Source: Exiguobacterium sp. s48
GTDB lineage: Bacteria; Bacillota; Bacilli; Exiguobacteriales; Exiguobacteriaceae
Direction: 5' to 3'
Assembly (NCBI RefSeq): GCF_018617395.1
Contig: NZ_JACSKC010000001.1
Span: forward strand, 1,364,001 to 1,428,000
Length of the DNA: 64,000 nt
Every line of letters begins with the position of its first letter. Position 1 is the stretch's first letter. The notes below the pieces were generated by a model that did no database searches, was not told where the DNA came from, and saw only the letters and a list, made by a program, of their open reading frames with translations. Shown piece by piece: positions 9,768 to 21,432 of this stretch. A program made the translations under genes and the position numbers.

Positions 9768-12641
9768 TTATTTCTTTTTTCCTGCTTTTGGTTTCACACG
9801 AGCGGCGTCTCGCTCAAGAACCGGCTTCAAATACTTACCGGTATAGGAACCTGATACTTCGGCTACTTCTTCCGGCGTTCCCGTCGCCACGATGAGTCCC
9901 CCGCCATCGCCGCCTTCTGGCCCAAGATCGATCAAATAATCGGCCGACTTGATGACGTCGAGGTTGTGCTCGATGACAAGCACCGTATCCCCGTTCTCAA
10001 CGAGGCGTTGCAACACTTTCAACAAGCGCGCGATATCATCGACATGAAGTCCAGTCGTCGGTTCATCCAAAATATAAATCGTCTTCCCGGTCGACCGTTT
10101 GTGGAGCTCTGAGGCGAGTTTGACACGCTGGGCTTCCCCACCGGAGAGTTCCGTCGCCGGCTGACCGAGTTTCATATAGCCAAGACCGACATCATAGATC
10201 GTTTGAATCTTCCGCTTGATTTTTGGAATCTTGTCAAAGAAGTCGAGACCTTCCTCAATCGTCATATCGAGGACGTCCGCGATCGTTTTCCCTTTATATT
10301 TCACTTCGAGCGTCTCCCGGTTATAACGTTTCCCGTGACAGACCTCACACGGAACATAGACGTCCGGTAGGAAGTGCATCTCGATTTTGATGATCCCGTC
10401 ACCGCGACATGCTTCACAACGACCACCCTTGACGTTGAAACTGAAACGACCTTTTTTATAGCCGCGCATCTTCGCTTCATTCGTCGAGGCGAAGACGTCG
10501 CGAATGTCATCAAATACGCCCGTATACGTCGCCGGGTTCGAACGAGGGGTCCGCCCAATCGGGGATTGATCGATATCGATGACTTTATCGATATGCTCGA
10601 GCCCTTCAATCTTCTTATGCTTCCCAGGTTTTGCTTTCGCACGGTTCATATTGTGGGCGAGCGATTTATAGAGAATCTCATTGATGAGGGTCGATTTACC
10701 CGATCCCGAGACGCCCGTTACGGCAACGAACATCCCGAGTGGAATGGAGACGTCGACGTCTTTTAAGTTGTTCTCTTCTGCCTTGACGATTTTTAAGAAA
10801 CGCTCGTCCGGCATCTTCCGTTCAGCCGGAAGTGGGATGAACTTCTTCCCGGCAAGATATTGACCGGTGAGTGAGTTTTTATTTTTCATCAGTTGCTTCG
10901 GTGTCCCGGCAGCGATGACCTGTCCGCCATGTTCCCCGGCGCCTGGTCCGATATCGATTAAATAGTCGGCCTCCATCATCGTGTCCTCGTCATGCTCGAC
11001 GACGATGAGCGTGTTGCCGATGTCCCGCATCTGTTTAAGGGTCGCAATCAACCGGTCGTTATCACGTTGATGAAGACCAATCGATGGTTCATCAAGGACG
11101 TACAAGACACCTGTGAGGCGAGACCCGATTTGTGTTGCGAGACGAATCCGCTGTGCTTCCCCACCGGAGAGGGTCCCTGCGGCACGAGAGAGTGTCAAGT
11201 AGTCGAGACCGACGTTATTCAAGAAGCTGAGTCGCTCCCGAATCTCTTGTAGGATGAGACGCGCGATGGCGATATCTTTCTCGCTCAACTGCTCGTTAAG
11301 TTCCTCGAAGAACGCGAGCGCGTTCACGACCGACTTCTCCGTCACTTGTCCGACGTGCTGGCCCGTAATTTTGACGGCGAGCGACTCTTCTTTCAAGCGA
11401 TAGCCGTGACATGTCGGGCACGCATGTGTCGCCATATACATTTCCATCTGCTCACGGATGTAGTCGGATGTCGTCTCACGGTAACGGCGCTCGATGTTCC
11501 GGAGCACGCCTTCAAAGAAGATGGTGTTCGTCCGTACTTGACCGAAGTCATTCTCGTAGCGGAAAAGGAACGATTCCTCTGAAGACCCGTTCAAGACGAG
11601 GTCTTGGTCACGCTTCGATAGGCGCTCGAACGGCACGTCCATGTCGATATTGAAGTGTTGGCACATCGCAGCCAACAGTTGCGGATAGTATTGGGAACTC
11701 GTCGGCTGCCATGCGGCGATCGCCCCTTCTTTCAACGTCTTCGACGGGTCCGGGATGACGAGTTCTGGGTCGACGTCTAGTTTCGTCCCGAGACCATCAC
11801 ACGTCGGGCATGCCCCGAATGGCGAGTTGAACGAGAACATACGTGGTTCAAGCTCACCGATTGAGAAACCACAGATTGGGCAGGCATGATGCTCACTAAA
11901 GAGAAGCTCGGTCCCGTCCATCTTATCGATGATGACGCGTCCGTCAGCGAGACGTAATGCCGTCTCGAGTGAATCCGCAAGACGACCTTCGACATCGGGT
12001 CGGACGACGAGACGGTCGACGACGACCTCAATGGAATGCTTCTTGTTTTTATCGAGCTCGATCTCATCCGTCAATTCAATCGTTTCGCCATTGACGCGGA
12101 CACGGACGAATCCTTCTTTTTTCAACGAGTCGAACACTTTCACGTGCGTTCCTTTACGTCCTGAAACGATCGGCGCCAAAATTTGGAGTCGCGTCCGTTC
12201 CGGCAATTCCATCACTTGGTCGACCATCTGCGAGATCGTTTGACTCGAGATCTCGATGCCGTGGTTCGGACAGACCGGTTTTCCGATTCTTGCGAACAAT
12301 AGACGCAGGTAATCATAAATCTCTGTTACCGTCCCGACCGTCGAGCGAGGGTTACGACTCGTCGTCTTCTGGTCGATTGAAATGGCCGGACTAAGTCCCT
12401 CGATCGTATCCACATCCGGCTTATCCATCTGTCCGAGGAACTGACGAGCATAGGCAGATAAACTCTCGACGTAGCGTCGCTGTCCTTCCGCGTAAATCGT
12501 ATCGAACGCAAGTGACGATTTTCCGGAGCCGGACAAGCCCGTCAAGACGACAAGCTGGTCACGGGGGATATCGATGTCAATATTTTTTAAGTTGTTGACG
12601 CGTGCCCCTTTGATGACAATCGCATTTTTCTTTTCAGCCAT
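9768..12641 (-). CDS. uvrA: Excinuclease ABC subunit A
   Basis: A 957-residue damage-recognition ATPase of nucleotide excision repair. Two ABC modules are visible: Walker [10 protein letters not shown] near residue 35 and GVSGSGKST near 640, each with an LSGGEAQR signature. Zinc-binding pairs appear as CPICGF...CPTC near 255-282 and CEAC...CEVC near 740-765. Length is normal. The start ATG directly follows the uvrB stop with no gap, so uvrBA are co-transcribed from the SOS-controlled promoter before uvrB. Confidence 0.98.
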   Translation of the reverse strand: MAEKKNAIVIKGARVNNLKNIDIDIPRDQLVVLTGLSGSGKSSLAFDTIYAEGQRRYVESLSAYARQFLGQMDKPDVDTIEGLSPAISIDQKTTSRNPRSTVGTVTEIYDYLRLLFARIGKPVCPNHGIEISSQTISQMVDQVMELPERTRLQILAPIVSGRKGTHVKVFDSLKKEGFVRVRVNGETIELTDEIELDKNKKHSIEVVVDRLVVRPDVEGRLADSLETALRLADGRVIIDKMDGTELLFSEHHACPICGFSIGELEPRMFSFNSPFGACPTCDGLGTKLDVDPELVIPDPSKTLKEGAIAAWQPTSSQYYPQLLAAMCQHFNIDMDVPFERLSKRDQDLVLNGSSEESFLFRYENDFGQVRTNTIFFEGVLRNIERRYRETTSDYIREQMEMYMATHACPTCHGYRLKEESLAVKITGQHVGQVTEKSVVNALAFFEELNEQLSEKDIAIARLILQEIRERLSFLNNVGLDYLTLSRAAGTLSGGEAQRIRLATQIGSRLTGVLYVLDEPSIGLHQRDNDRLIATLKQMRDIGNTLIVVEHDEDTMMEADYLIDIGPGAGEHGGQVIAAGTPKQLMKNKNSLTGQYLAGKKFIPLPAERKMPDERFLKIVKAEENNLKDVDVSIPLGMFVAVTGVSGSGKSTLINEILYKSLAHNMNRAKAKPGKHKKIEGLEHIDKVIDIDQSPIGRTPRSNPATYTGVFDDIRDVFASTNEAKMRGYKKGRFSFNVKGGRCEACRGDGIIKIEMHFLPDVYVPCEVCHGKRYNRETLEVKYKGKTIADVLDMTIEEGLDFFDKIPKIKRKIQTIYDVGLGYMKLGQPATELSGGEAQRVKLASELHKRSTGKTIYILDEPTTGLHVDDIARLLKVLQRLVENGDTVLVIEHNLDVIKSADYLIDLGPEGGDGGGLIVATGTPEEVAEVSGSYTGKYLKPVLERDAARVKPKAGKKK

Positions 12642-14612
12642 TTAATTCCCTACCTTCAACTCCAAGATTAAGTCACGCAGTTCGGCCGCGCGTTCGAACT
12701 GGAGGTCGCGCGCCGCTTGCTTCATTTCTTCTTCTAATTTGGCAATCGCCGCCTCGCGTTCGGCCGGCTTCATCGTACTGAGCGATTCGAGCGCTTCCTC
12801 TTCTGCCTCGACCGTCGCCCGGATGACACCACGGACGTCTTTACGAATCGTCTGCGGGGTGATGCCATGTTCTTCATTATAAGCCTGTTGAATCGACCGA
12901 CGACGATCCGTTTCTTCGATGGCACGTGCCATCGAGTCGGTCATCTTATCTGCGAACAGGATGACATGTCCGTTCGCGTTACGTGCCGCTCGTCCAATTG
13001 TCTGGATGAGCGAGCGGTCCGAACGAAGGAACCCTTCCTTGTCGGCATCGAGAATCGTCACGAGACTGACCTCTGGAATGTCGAGACCCTCCCGCAACAA
13101 GTTGATTCCGACGAGGACGTCATATTTTCCGAGACGAAGGTCACGAATGATTTCGATTCGTTCGAGCGTTTTGATCTCAGAGTGCATATAGTTGACCTTG
13201 ATTCCCGCTTCGCGCAAGTAATCGGATAAGTCTTCTGCCATCTTCTTCGTGAGCGTCGTCACGAGCACTCGCTCATCACGCTTGATGCGTTCGCGAATCT
13301 GATCCATCAAGTAGTCAATCTGACCTTTGATCGGATGGATCTCGATTGTCGGATCGAGTAACCCGGTCGGACGGATGATCTGCTCGATCATATTCGGTGT
13401 ATGTTCGAGCTCGTATGGCCCTGGTGTCGCCGAGATGAAGATGGCTTGTGAGACTTTCTTCTCGAACTCATCAAACTTGAGTGGACGGTTATCCTTCGCC
13501 GAAGGGAGACGGAAGCCATGGTCGACGAGCACTTGTTTCCGTGCCTGGTCCCCGTTATACATCCCCCGTACTTGTGGGAGCGTCACGTGCGACTCATCGG
13601 CGACGAGCAAGAAGTCTTCTGGGAAGTAATCGAGTAACGTGTATGGAGTCGAACCTTCCGGCATCAAGTTCAAGTGGCGCGAATAGTTCTCGATTCCTGA
13701 ACAATACCCCATCTCACGCATCATTTCCAAATCGTAATGCGTTCGTTGCTCGAGTCGCTGCGCTTCAAGCAGTTTCCCTTCTTCACGGAATTTCTCAAGC
13801 TGTGCTTCGAGTTCCGCTTCGATGTTGACGATTGCCTTTTGCAATTTTTCATCACGTGTGACGAAGTGGGATGCCGGGAAGATGGCGACATGGTCACGGT
13901 CCGCGATAATTTCCCCCGTCAACGGGTCCATCTCACGGATGCGGTCGATTTCGTCACCAAAAAACTCGATGCGCATACAATGTTCGTCACGCGATGCCGG
14001 GAAGATCTCGACGACGTCCCCACGGACACGAAAACGACCACGCTGGAAATCGATATCGTTCCGTTCATATTGAATGTCGATGAGTTTACGTAACATCTCG
14101 TCACGTCCCATCTCTTTGCCGACGCGAAGACTCAAAACGAGGCTCCGGTATTCTTCCGGGTTACCGAGCCCGTATATACAGGAAACGGATGCGACGATGA
14201 TCACGTCATCGCGCTCAAACAGAGCCGACGTCGCCGAGTGACGCAGCTTATCGATTTCATCATTGATTGAGGCGTCCTTCTCGATGAACGTATCCGTCGA
14301 TGGTACGTACGCTTCCGGTTGATAGTAATCGTAATAACTGACGAAGTACTCGACGGCGTTGTTCGGGAAGAACTCTTTGAACTCCGAATAGAGCTGACCG
14401 GCGAGCGTCTTGTTGTGAGCGAGGACGAGTGTCGGCTTCTTCACTTCTTGGATGACGTTTGAGACGGTAAACGTTTTCCCCGTCCCCGTCGCACCGAGGA
14501 GCGTCTGATACCGGTCACCCCGATTCACGCCTTCGACAAGCTGTCGAATCGCTTCAGGCTGGTCGCCTCCTGGTTGAAATTCAGATTGTAATGCAAACGG
14601 AATCGATTCCAT
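12642..14612 (-). CDS. uvrB: Excinuclease ABC subunit B
   Basis: A 656-residue helicase-like subunit that receives DNA from UvrA and recruits UvrC. Walker A GATGTGKT is near residue 40, the beta-hairpin region with [12 protein letters not shown] follows near 92, and the C-terminal UVR motif ([20 protein letters not shown]) is at 615-640. First gene of uvrBA; a LexA box sits 53-66 bases upstream of its start. Confidence 0.98.
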   Translation of the reverse strand: MESIPFALQSEFQPGGDQPEAIRQLVEGVNRGDRYQTLLGATGTGKTFTVSNVIQEVKKPTLVLAHNKTLAGQLYSEFKEFFPNNAVEYFVSYYDYYQPEAYVPSTDTFIEKDASINDEIDKLRHSATSALFERDDVIIVASVSCIYGLGNPEEYRSLVLSLRVGKEMGRDEMLRKLIDIQYERNDIDFQRGRFRVRGDVVEIFPASRDEHCMRIEFFGDEIDRIREMDPLTGEIIADRDHVAIFPASHFVTRDEKLQKAIVNIEAELEAQLEKFREEGKLLEAQRLEQRTHYDLEMMREMGYCSGIENYSRHLNLMPEGSTPYTLLDYFPEDFLLVADESHVTLPQVRGMYNGDQARKQVLVDHGFRLPSAKDNRPLKFDEFEKKVSQAIFISATPGPYELEHTPNMIEQIIRPTGLLDPTIEIHPIKGQIDYLMDQIRERIKRDERVLVTTLTKKMAEDLSDYLREAGIKVNYMHSEIKTLERIEIIRDLRLGKYDVLVGINLLREGLDIPEVSLVTILDADKEGFLRSDRSLIQTIGRAARNANGHVILFADKMTDSMARAIEETDRRRSIQQAYNEEHGITPQTIRKDVRGVIRATVEAEEEALESLSTMKPAEREAAIAKLEEEMKQAARDLQFERAAELRDLILELKVGN

Positions 14613-14649
14613 AAGATACTCCTCACCTTCTCATTTCATAAGTGCTTTG

Positions 14650-14678
14650 ATTATACCATAGACACGAACAAATATTCG
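14650..14678 (-). promoter_or_regulatory. LexA/DinR SOS box and -10 box of uvrBA
   Basis: CGAACAAATATTCG at 14665-14678 matches the Gram-positive LexA (DinR) consensus CGAACRNRYGTTYG at 13 of 14 positions. A perfect TATAAT (minus strand, 14655-14650) lies just downstream, so the box covers the expected -35 region and bound LexA would block transcription of uvrBA. Confidence 0.85.
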
Positions 14679-15001
14679 CTTATTAGCTTTTAGACTAATG
14701 AATTTCATTTCTTTTTTACATTCGATCTACTGTTCATTTCTTTTTCCTTTACCGTCTCAAAAGAAACATCCTGTTACAGTCAAATCATCACAACACGATT
14801 TCAACTGAATCACTTTTGTGGCATAAGGGATTACAGATTACAGAATGGACTATGTTCCTAATGAAGTGGAACGCCTGAAATTTTTTAAAAAATCATCCAC
14901 TTCGTGAACGTTTCGCTCTGTCCCTTACCTCTTTTGTGAAGTTTACAGCTGTAAATGTGAACATTTGTAGGAATAAAGTAGGATTTTTGAAAAACACTGT
15001 T
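14679..15001. other. Intergenic region between divergent uvrBA and glpFK
   Basis: AT-rich, no plausible gene. It holds a perfect 14-base palindrome at 14942-14955 (listed separately) and an imperfect inverted repeat, GAAGTGGA near 14864 and TCCACTTC near 14899, around an A/T palindromic centre. Neither has a T-tail that would suggest a terminator. Confidence 0.5.
14942..14955. promoter_or_regulatory. Perfect palindrome upstream of glpF, possible operator
   Basis: TTTACAGCTGTAAA is a perfect 14-base palindrome 47 bases before the cre site. Its core TACAGCTGTA fits the TACAnnTGTA shape bound by BlaI/CopY-type repressors, but nothing else in the window points to such a regulator. Function is inferred only from symmetry and position. 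Confidence 0.35.
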
Positions 15002-15030
15002 TTAAAACGCTTACATTTTGGGCATATAAT
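15002..15030 (+). promoter_or_regulatory. glpFK promoter with overlapping cre site
   Basis: TTAAAACGCTTACA (15002-15015) matches the CcpA cre consensus TGWAARCGYTWNCW at 13 of 14 positions. A TATAAT -10 box is at 15025-15030; the weak -35 position (15002-15007, spacing 17) lies inside the cre site. CcpA bound with HPr-Ser-P would therefore occlude RNA polymerase, giving catabolite repression of glycerol use. Confidence 0.8.
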
Positions 15031-15073
15031 GAAGTGGTAAGTCAATTTGATAAGGGAGAAAGGGGAGTATCAC

Positions 15074-15781
15074 ATGTCAGCATTTGTCAGTGAAATTATT
15101 GGTACGATGCTATTGATTCTGCTCGGTAACGGTGTCGTCGCCGGCGTCGTCCTCCGCCATTCCAAAGCGGAAAACTCTGGCTGGATTGTCATCACAATGG
15201 GTTGGGGTCTTGCCGTTATGGTCGGGGTCTACGCAGCCGGTATTTACGGAGGCGCACACATCAACCCTGCCGTCACGATTGGTCTCGCGACAGCAGGCGA
15301 ATTCCCATGGGCCGATGTCCCACTCTACATCCTTGCCCAGTTTATTGGAGCCATCATTGGGGCATGTTTGGTTTATGTCCACTACAAGCCACACTATGAT
15401 GCGACAGACGATCCTGGTTTGAAACTAGCGACGTTCTCGACAGCTCCAGGAATCCGCAACACGCCATCGAACTTGATTGGTGAGATTATCGGAACATTCG
15501 TCCTTGTCTTTGCATTATTGTCATTCGGGGCAAACACATTCGCAGATGGACTCAATCCGCTCATCGTCGGTTTCTTGATCGTGTCAATCGGTCTCTCACT
15601 CGGTGGAACAACGGGTTATGCGATCAACCCTGCACGTGACCTCGGGCCACGTATCGCACACGCATTTCTTCCGATTAAAGGAAAAGGCTCTTCAGATTGG
15701 GGTTACTCATGGATCCCGGTCGTTGGTCCGATCATCGGTGCCGTCATCGCCGCTCTCGTTTATGGCATTCTCGTCCCTTAA
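15074..15781 (+). CDS. glpF: Glycerol uptake facilitator (aquaglyceroporin)
   Basis: A 235-residue MIP-family channel with six membrane segments and the two half-helix NPA motifs, HINPAVTIG near residue 62 and AINPARDLG near 190; the aspartate after the second NPA region is typical of glycerol facilitators. The frame is open from 15047, but the ATG at 15074 has AAAGGGGAG eight bases upstream and gives the usual N-terminus. It is followed after 28 bases by glpK. Controlled by the cre-overlapped promoter upstream. Confidence 0.96.
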   Translation: MSAFVSEIIGTMLLILLGNGVVAGVVLRHSKAENSGWIVITMGWGLAVMVGVYAAGIYGGAHINPAVTIGLATAGEFPWADVPLYILAQFIGAIIGACLVYVHYKPHYDATDDPGLKLATFSTAPGIRNTPSNLIGEIIGTFVLVFALLSFGANTFADGLNPLIVGFLIVSIGLSLGGTTGYAINPARDLGPRIAHAFLPIKGKGSSDWGYSWIPVVGPIIGAVIAALVYGILVP

Positions 15782-15794
15782 CACATAATTTTGA

Positions 15795-17327
<1,533 letters not shown>

Positions 17328-17333
17328 GAAGAC

Positions 17334-17358
17334 GGGCATCCTCACGGGTGCCCTTTTT
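17334..17358 (+). terminator. Terminator of glpFK
   Basis: An 8-bp stem (17334-17341 with 17346-17353, one G:T pair), TCAC loop and five T directly after the glpK stop. Confidence 0.9.
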
Positions 17359-17363
17359 CTATG

Positions 17364-17394
17364 CAAAAAAAGAGTATCCATAGCGGATACTCTT
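17364..17394 (-). terminator. Terminator of the minJ gene
   Basis: A perfect 10-bp stem (17370-17379 with 17385-17394) followed on the minus strand by a T run. The stem overlaps the stop codon of the gene that ends at 17393. Confidence 0.88.
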
Positions 17395-18547
17395 ACAGTT
17401 TACGAAGGCGGACCCGAGGGCTCGTCGGCTCTCCGACGAACAAGATCCCGAGTTCATGTGGATCGGTCTCATACATCGCCCGTTGCACGAACCGGATGTC
17501 TCCGTTCAGATTCAACACCTCAAGCTTGATGTATGGTTTATGCTGCTGGAGCGCCTCATAAAAGCTGTGCCCTCCGGTGATGACCGTTCCGTTCACTTTG
17601 TAGATAGACTCACCCGGAATCAGTTGCATCGCTTCCCCTGGTGAATTTGGAAGGGTGTCGACGATGACGGCCCCTCGATTCCCATTGATAAAGACGGGCG
17701 TCGTTCCCCGATTCTCACGTTTGATCCACTGAAGGCCAAGCTCATAGAGAACGAAGAGTGCCAATAACACGTAGTCAGCGTATGGGACTTCCCATGTATA
17801 CGAAAGTCCGAATAAGCCGAGGGCGATTAAAGCGAGGACACCACGATAAGAACTCAACCGCGCAAGCAACGTCCCGGGTAACGCTCCGGTCGACAATAAA
17901 CTGACCCCGATCGGAATCGGAAGAATAATCGGAACCATCGGCCAGTCGAGACCGAATGTCGGTGGTAAAAAGAGCACGAGCGGGAAAAACCAAATGCGTT
18001 TGACGACGTGCCCCCCGATGAATTGGCCCCGTTTCGATAAAATCAAAGTCGGCGACGTTTCTTTCGGTCCGTTCCATCGTAACAGGATCGCTTCCGCAAG
18101 TGTCACAAGACCGAACGTCAGCGCATAGACTGTCCAATCTACCGTGGCGAGTGCTTCTACCCAATCATGGAACGCCCCGTACGCGACGACATCGCGCAAC
18201 AAGACGACACCATAGATGACGAGGAGCGGGAGCACCGGGTTGAAGAACCGCGGATGCATCGTCAATACCACGAGCGTATAGAGCACCGTGAACGATACCG
18301 CCCATTCGAACGTAATCGTCGTCTCCAATAAAATCGTCGCGGTTGAAGAAAGGACCGCTAGTAGAAGACTCGGCCAAATGAAATGCTTCCATTCCGATTT
18401 CGGTGAGCGGCGTCTTGAACGAAACATGGCTCGTTCTCGCTTGACTCGGGTCATCGATACATATGTAAGGGCGACCAGCGTCACCCAGAACAGCGGACTA
18501 CCTAACAACGTCAATAAAGCCGTAACACTCATTCGTACAACTTCCAC
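17393..18547 (-). CDS. minJ: MinJ-like cell-division topology protein with PDZ domain
   Basis: A 384-residue membrane protein: an N-terminal hydrophobic segment (LGSPLFWVTLVALTYV), a positively charged loop, six to seven further membrane segments, and a C-terminal PDZ domain (from about residue 290: GNRGAVIVDTLPNSPGEAMQLIPGESIYKVNG). This matches MinJ (YvjD), which links DivIVA to MinCD at poles and septa. Synteny next to ctpB agrees. Start is uncertain: GTG at 18547 lies nine bases from AAAGGG, while TTG at 18556 touches that site and ATG at 18532 is too far from it. Confidence 0.8.
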   Translation of the reverse strand: MEVVRMSVTALLTLLGSPLFWVTLVALTYVSMTRVKRERAMFRSRRRSPKSEWKHFIWPSLLLAVLSSTATILLETTITFEWAVSFTVLYTLVVLTMHPRFFNPVLPLLVIYGVVLLRDVVAYGAFHDWVEALATVDWTVYALTFGLVTLAEAILLRWNGPKETSPTLILSKRGQFIGGHVVKRIWFFPLVLFLPPTFGLDWPMVPIILPIPIGVSLLSTGALPGTLLARLSSYRGVLALIALGLFGLSYTWEVPYADYVLLALFVLYELGLQWIKRENRGTTPVFINGNRGAVIVDTLPNSPGEAMQLIPGESIYKVNGTVITGGHSFYEALQQHKPYIKLEVLNLNGDIRFVQRAMYETDPHELGILFVGEPTSPRVRLRKL

Positions 18548-18575
18548 GCGGTCCAACCCTTTCTTTCATACAACG

Positions 18576-19979
18576 TTATTTTGCAGCTTCTTCGAGCGCA
18601 CGATTCAATTGAGCATCGTTCGCCTCATCTTGAATCGCTTCGAGTAGCTTCGATTCGAGTGCCGAAGCCGTCTCTTCATCGACCGTTCCAGAAGCCGTGA
18701 GATTTTGATCGGTCTGGAACGCTTTGACTGCCTCGGCCATCGTGTCCCCGTAGTAGCCAGGCTGACCACCAGGTTCATAGCCGATACCAGTTAAAATTTT
18801 ATGCAAGTTCGACACGGCATCCCCGTAGTCGCCAGTTTTTAATTCGTCTTCCTCGGTCAGGACACGAGTCACATTGAAATAATCCGGTTGTTTCACTTCA
18901 ATGTCCGGTTCAATCCCTTTTTTATGGATCCAGTTCCCATCCGGCGTGAGCCATTTGCTCGTCGTCAGCTTCAAATTGCTACCGTCCTCTAAATCGAACG
19001 CCGTCTGGACAACGCCTTTTCCGAACGTCTTCGTCCCGATGATGGTTGCGCCTGCCCCTTCTTTCATCGCGCCTGTCAAAATCTCAGATGCCGAGGCAGA
19101 ACCCTCGTCCGTCAAGACGAACAGGTCATACGGTTTCGCTTCGCGGGCACGACCGTTTTGGGCATCACGGTCCCCATCCGCATTTTCGATTTGAACGACC
19201 GGTTTTGATGTCGGGACGAATCCTTCAGACATCTCGATGACGGCCGGCAAGAGACCACCCGGGTTTCCGCGGACGTCGATGATCAAACTGTCGATGTCTT
19301 CCGATTCGAGTTGGTCCAACTGTTCAAGAAACTCGTCGGCCGTCGGCTCTGAAAATTGGGTGATTTGAAGATACCCAATCTTTTTGCCGTCTTTCTCCTT
19401 CACTTCAGAGAACACTGTCTCAATCGGAATCGTATCCCGTGTGATTTCATAGTCCGCCGTCTGGCTGCCACGACGAATGGTCAACGTGACGGTCGTTCCT
19501 TTTTCTCCTCGAATAAGTTGGACGGCTTCCTGAACGTCCATCCCTTCGATCGATTCCCCGTCGACCGCCGTGATGATGTCACCGGGACGTAGTCCTGCTT
19601 CTTCGGCCGGAGCTCCTTTAATTGGAGCGACAATTAAAATGTCTTCTCCTTTCTTCTCCAAAGTCGCACCGATTCCTTCAAAACTCGATTCAATCGAGTC
19701 CGTAAATTGTGATGTTTCTTCTGCGTCCAAGAAATCCGAATACGGATCGTTCAACGCTGCGGTCATTCCATCGAGCGCACCGGTCAATAAATCATCTTCT
19801 GAAATGTCTTGTAAGGAATGCTCTTCAATTAAATCACGTACTTGATCGACTTTATCCCAGCCTTCCGCATTCGTTTGAACGGGAAGCGATGTGTCTGTAA
19901 ACGCCATCGTCGCAAGGCCTGCACCGGCCCCAGCCACGAATGTTGTGCCAGCGAGTAGTCCTGCGGTTGAATTTTTCAC
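18576..19979 (-). CDS. ctpB: S41-family carboxy-terminal processing protease, CtpB-like
   Basis: A 467-residue secreted or membrane-anchored serine protease. Order: N-terminal hydrophobic anchor, PDZ domain (ADEAGLRPGDIITAVDGE-type region near 115-190), S41 catalytic core with the Ser in DEGSASASEI and the Lys in TFGKGVVQT, and a C-terminal peptidoglycan-binding domain (GDAVSNLHKILTGIGY onward). In B. subtilis CtpB triggers pro-SigmaK processing during sporulation; sporulation here is not shown by the window. I prefer the GTG at 19979 with GAGGGA seven bases upstream over the ATG at 19994, whose site is too close. Confidence 0.9.
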   Translation of the reverse strand: MKNSTAGLLAGTTFVAGAGAGLATMAFTDTSLPVQTNAEGWDKVDQVRDLIEEHSLQDISEDDLLTGALDGMTAALNDPYSDFLDAEETSQFTDSIESSFEGIGATLEKKGEDILIVAPIKGAPAEEAGLRPGDIITAVDGESIEGMDVQEAVQLIRGEKGTTVTLTIRRGSQTADYEITRDTIPIETVFSEVKEKDGKKIGYLQITQFSEPTADEFLEQLDQLESEDIDSLIIDVRGNPGGLLPAVIEMSEGFVPTSKPVVQIENADGDRDAQNGRAREAKPYDLFVLTDEGSASASEILTGAMKEGAGATIIGTKTFGKGVVQTAFDLEDGSNLKLTTSKWLTPDGNWIHKKGIEPDIEVKQPDYFNVTRVLTEEDELKTGDYGDAVSNLHKILTGIGYEPGGQPGYYGDTMAEAVKAFQTDQNLTASGTVDEETASALESKLLEAIQDEANDAQLNRALEEAAK

Positions 19980-20039
19980 GGGTTGGTCCCTCATTTCTCT
20001 TTGTAAGTCTTTTCATTAGTATAGCAAAAACGAAAGGAA

Positions 20040-20077
20040 AAGCGGACGCGTTCCACATATTTGGGACGCGTCCGCTT
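20040..20077 (-). terminator. Terminator after the M23 peptidase gene
   Basis: A 12-bp stem (20040-20051 with 20066-20077), followed on the minus strand by TTTTCC and further T. It separates the ftsEX-M23 transcript from ctpB. Confidence 0.85.
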
Positions 20078-20080
20078 CTG

Positions 20081-21409
20081 TCAGTAGCCAATATACGGGG
20101 CAGGGTCAATTGCGTTCGGTTGTCCAGGTGCCCATTTTCCTCGGTGCAACTCAAAATGAAGATGGGGACCGGTCGACCACCCGGTGCTTCCGAGCGTCCC
20201 GACCGTTTGTCCGGCTGAAACAGATTGTCCGGCTCCGACCGTGATTGCACTCAAGTGAGCGTAGACGGTCGTCCATACTTCACCGTTCATGACATGTGAG
20301 ACGAAAACGACATTCCCATATCCCGTCGCCGGTGCCGCTTTGATGACGACTCCCGGTGCGCTCGCGACAATGGGTGTACCTGGCGCATTGACGAGGTCGA
20401 TTCCCTTATGAATCTCAGGGACTCCCGTCAACGGATTATTCCGAGGACCGAACGGGCTAGAGACATAACCGGATACGGGACGAACGAATCCGGTCGATGT
20501 GGATACCGGCGTCGGTGTGTCGGCAGGTGCCGTCACTTCAGGTGCCTCGACTTCTGTTTCCGCTTCTCTCGCTTCAGCCTCAGCTCGTGCCTGTTCTTCA
20601 GCGGCACGCGCTTCCGCTTCTCGTTTGGCACGTTCTGCCGCCTCGGCCGCTTCCCGTTCTGCAGTCGCGATCGCCTCGAGCTGTTCACCGATGATTCGGT
20701 TCTGTTCAGCCATGACGGCCTGTTCTTCACTACGCGTCATCTTCTCTAGTTCGAGTTGCTCGACTTGCTCGTCAAGCTCAGCCAACAAGTCACGCTTCTT
20801 CTCGGCCGTTCGGTCGAGGTCTTGTTTCGTGATGACAAGTTCCCGCTCTTTTTGCTTGATGAAAGAGAGTTGGGTACGCTGTGTCGACTCGAGCGACTCC
20901 AGACGTTCCATCTCACTCATATAATTATGTATGAGTTCCCGGTCCTGTTCGGCGATCGTGCGGGCCGTCATGACTCGTGTCACGAAGTCGCCGAAGGAAC
21001 GGGACTCAAAAATGACTTGTAGATAAGACGTGTCTTCGTGTACTTGTAAGACACGAAGGCGTTCGTTCAAGAGTTCCTTTTGGCTTTCCAAATATTCCTC
21101 TTGAACGGAGAGTTGTTGGCGGGTCGACTCGAGTTCTGCCTGGGCCGTATCGACCTCGTGCTGTTGAATGGCGATTTGTTCGCTCAACACATTCAACCGG
21201 TCGTCGACGACGTGAATTTCCGTCTTCACGGCATCACGCTCTGCCTCGGTGACCTCGAGTTCGGCATCCGTCTTGGCTTGCGCTTTTTCCGACTCCTCCA
21301 ATTCATTGGATAGTCGGTCTTGCCGAGCTTTCAACGTGTCTTTCTCTGTCGCCATGACCGGCATGGCAAGTAATGATACACACAACCCTAGCGCAAGCGA
21401 ACGTTTCAT
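20081..21409 (-). CDS. Secreted coiled-coil M23 peptidase (PcsB/EnvC-like FtsEX partner)
   Basis: A 442-residue protein: signal peptide (MKRSLALGLCVSLLAMPVMA), about 270 residues of heptad-rich coiled coil with a strongly acidic, Ala/Glu-rich linker, then a C-terminal LytM/M23 domain. The zinc-binding pattern is seen as HKGIDL and HLHFELHRG, with VYAHLS between. The gene begins 23 bases after ftsX, and FtsX homologues control coiled-coil murein hydrolases (EnvC, PcsB, CwlO), so a role as the FtsEX-activated hydrolase is a strong inference. Confidence 0.87.
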   Translation of the reverse strand: MKRSLALGLCVSLLAMPVMATEKDTLKARQDRLSNELEESEKAQAKTDAELEVTEAERDAVKTEIHVVDDRLNVLSEQIAIQQHEVDTAQAELESTRQQLSVQEEYLESQKELLNERLRVLQVHEDTSYLQVIFESRSFGDFVTRVMTARTIAEQDRELIHNYMSEMERLESLESTQRTQLSFIKQKERELVITKQDLDRTAEKKRDLLAELDEQVEQLELEKMTRSEEQAVMAEQNRIIGEQLEAIATAEREAAEAAERAKREAEARAAEEQARAEAEAREAETEVEAPEVTAPADTPTPVSTSTGFVRPVSGYVSSPFGPRNNPLTGVPEIHKGIDLVNAPGTPIVASAPGVVIKAAPATGYGNVVFVSHVMNGEVWTTVYAHLSAITVGAGQSVSAGQTVGTLGSTGWSTGPHLHFELHRGKWAPGQPNAIDPAPYIGY

Positions 21410-21432
21410 CCGCCAACTCCTCCTTATTCAAG

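Noticed and set aside
14862-14906. Inverted repeat GAAGTGGA...TCCACTTC before glpF considered as a leader terminator
   Set aside because: No T tail, and it lies upstream of the identified promoter.
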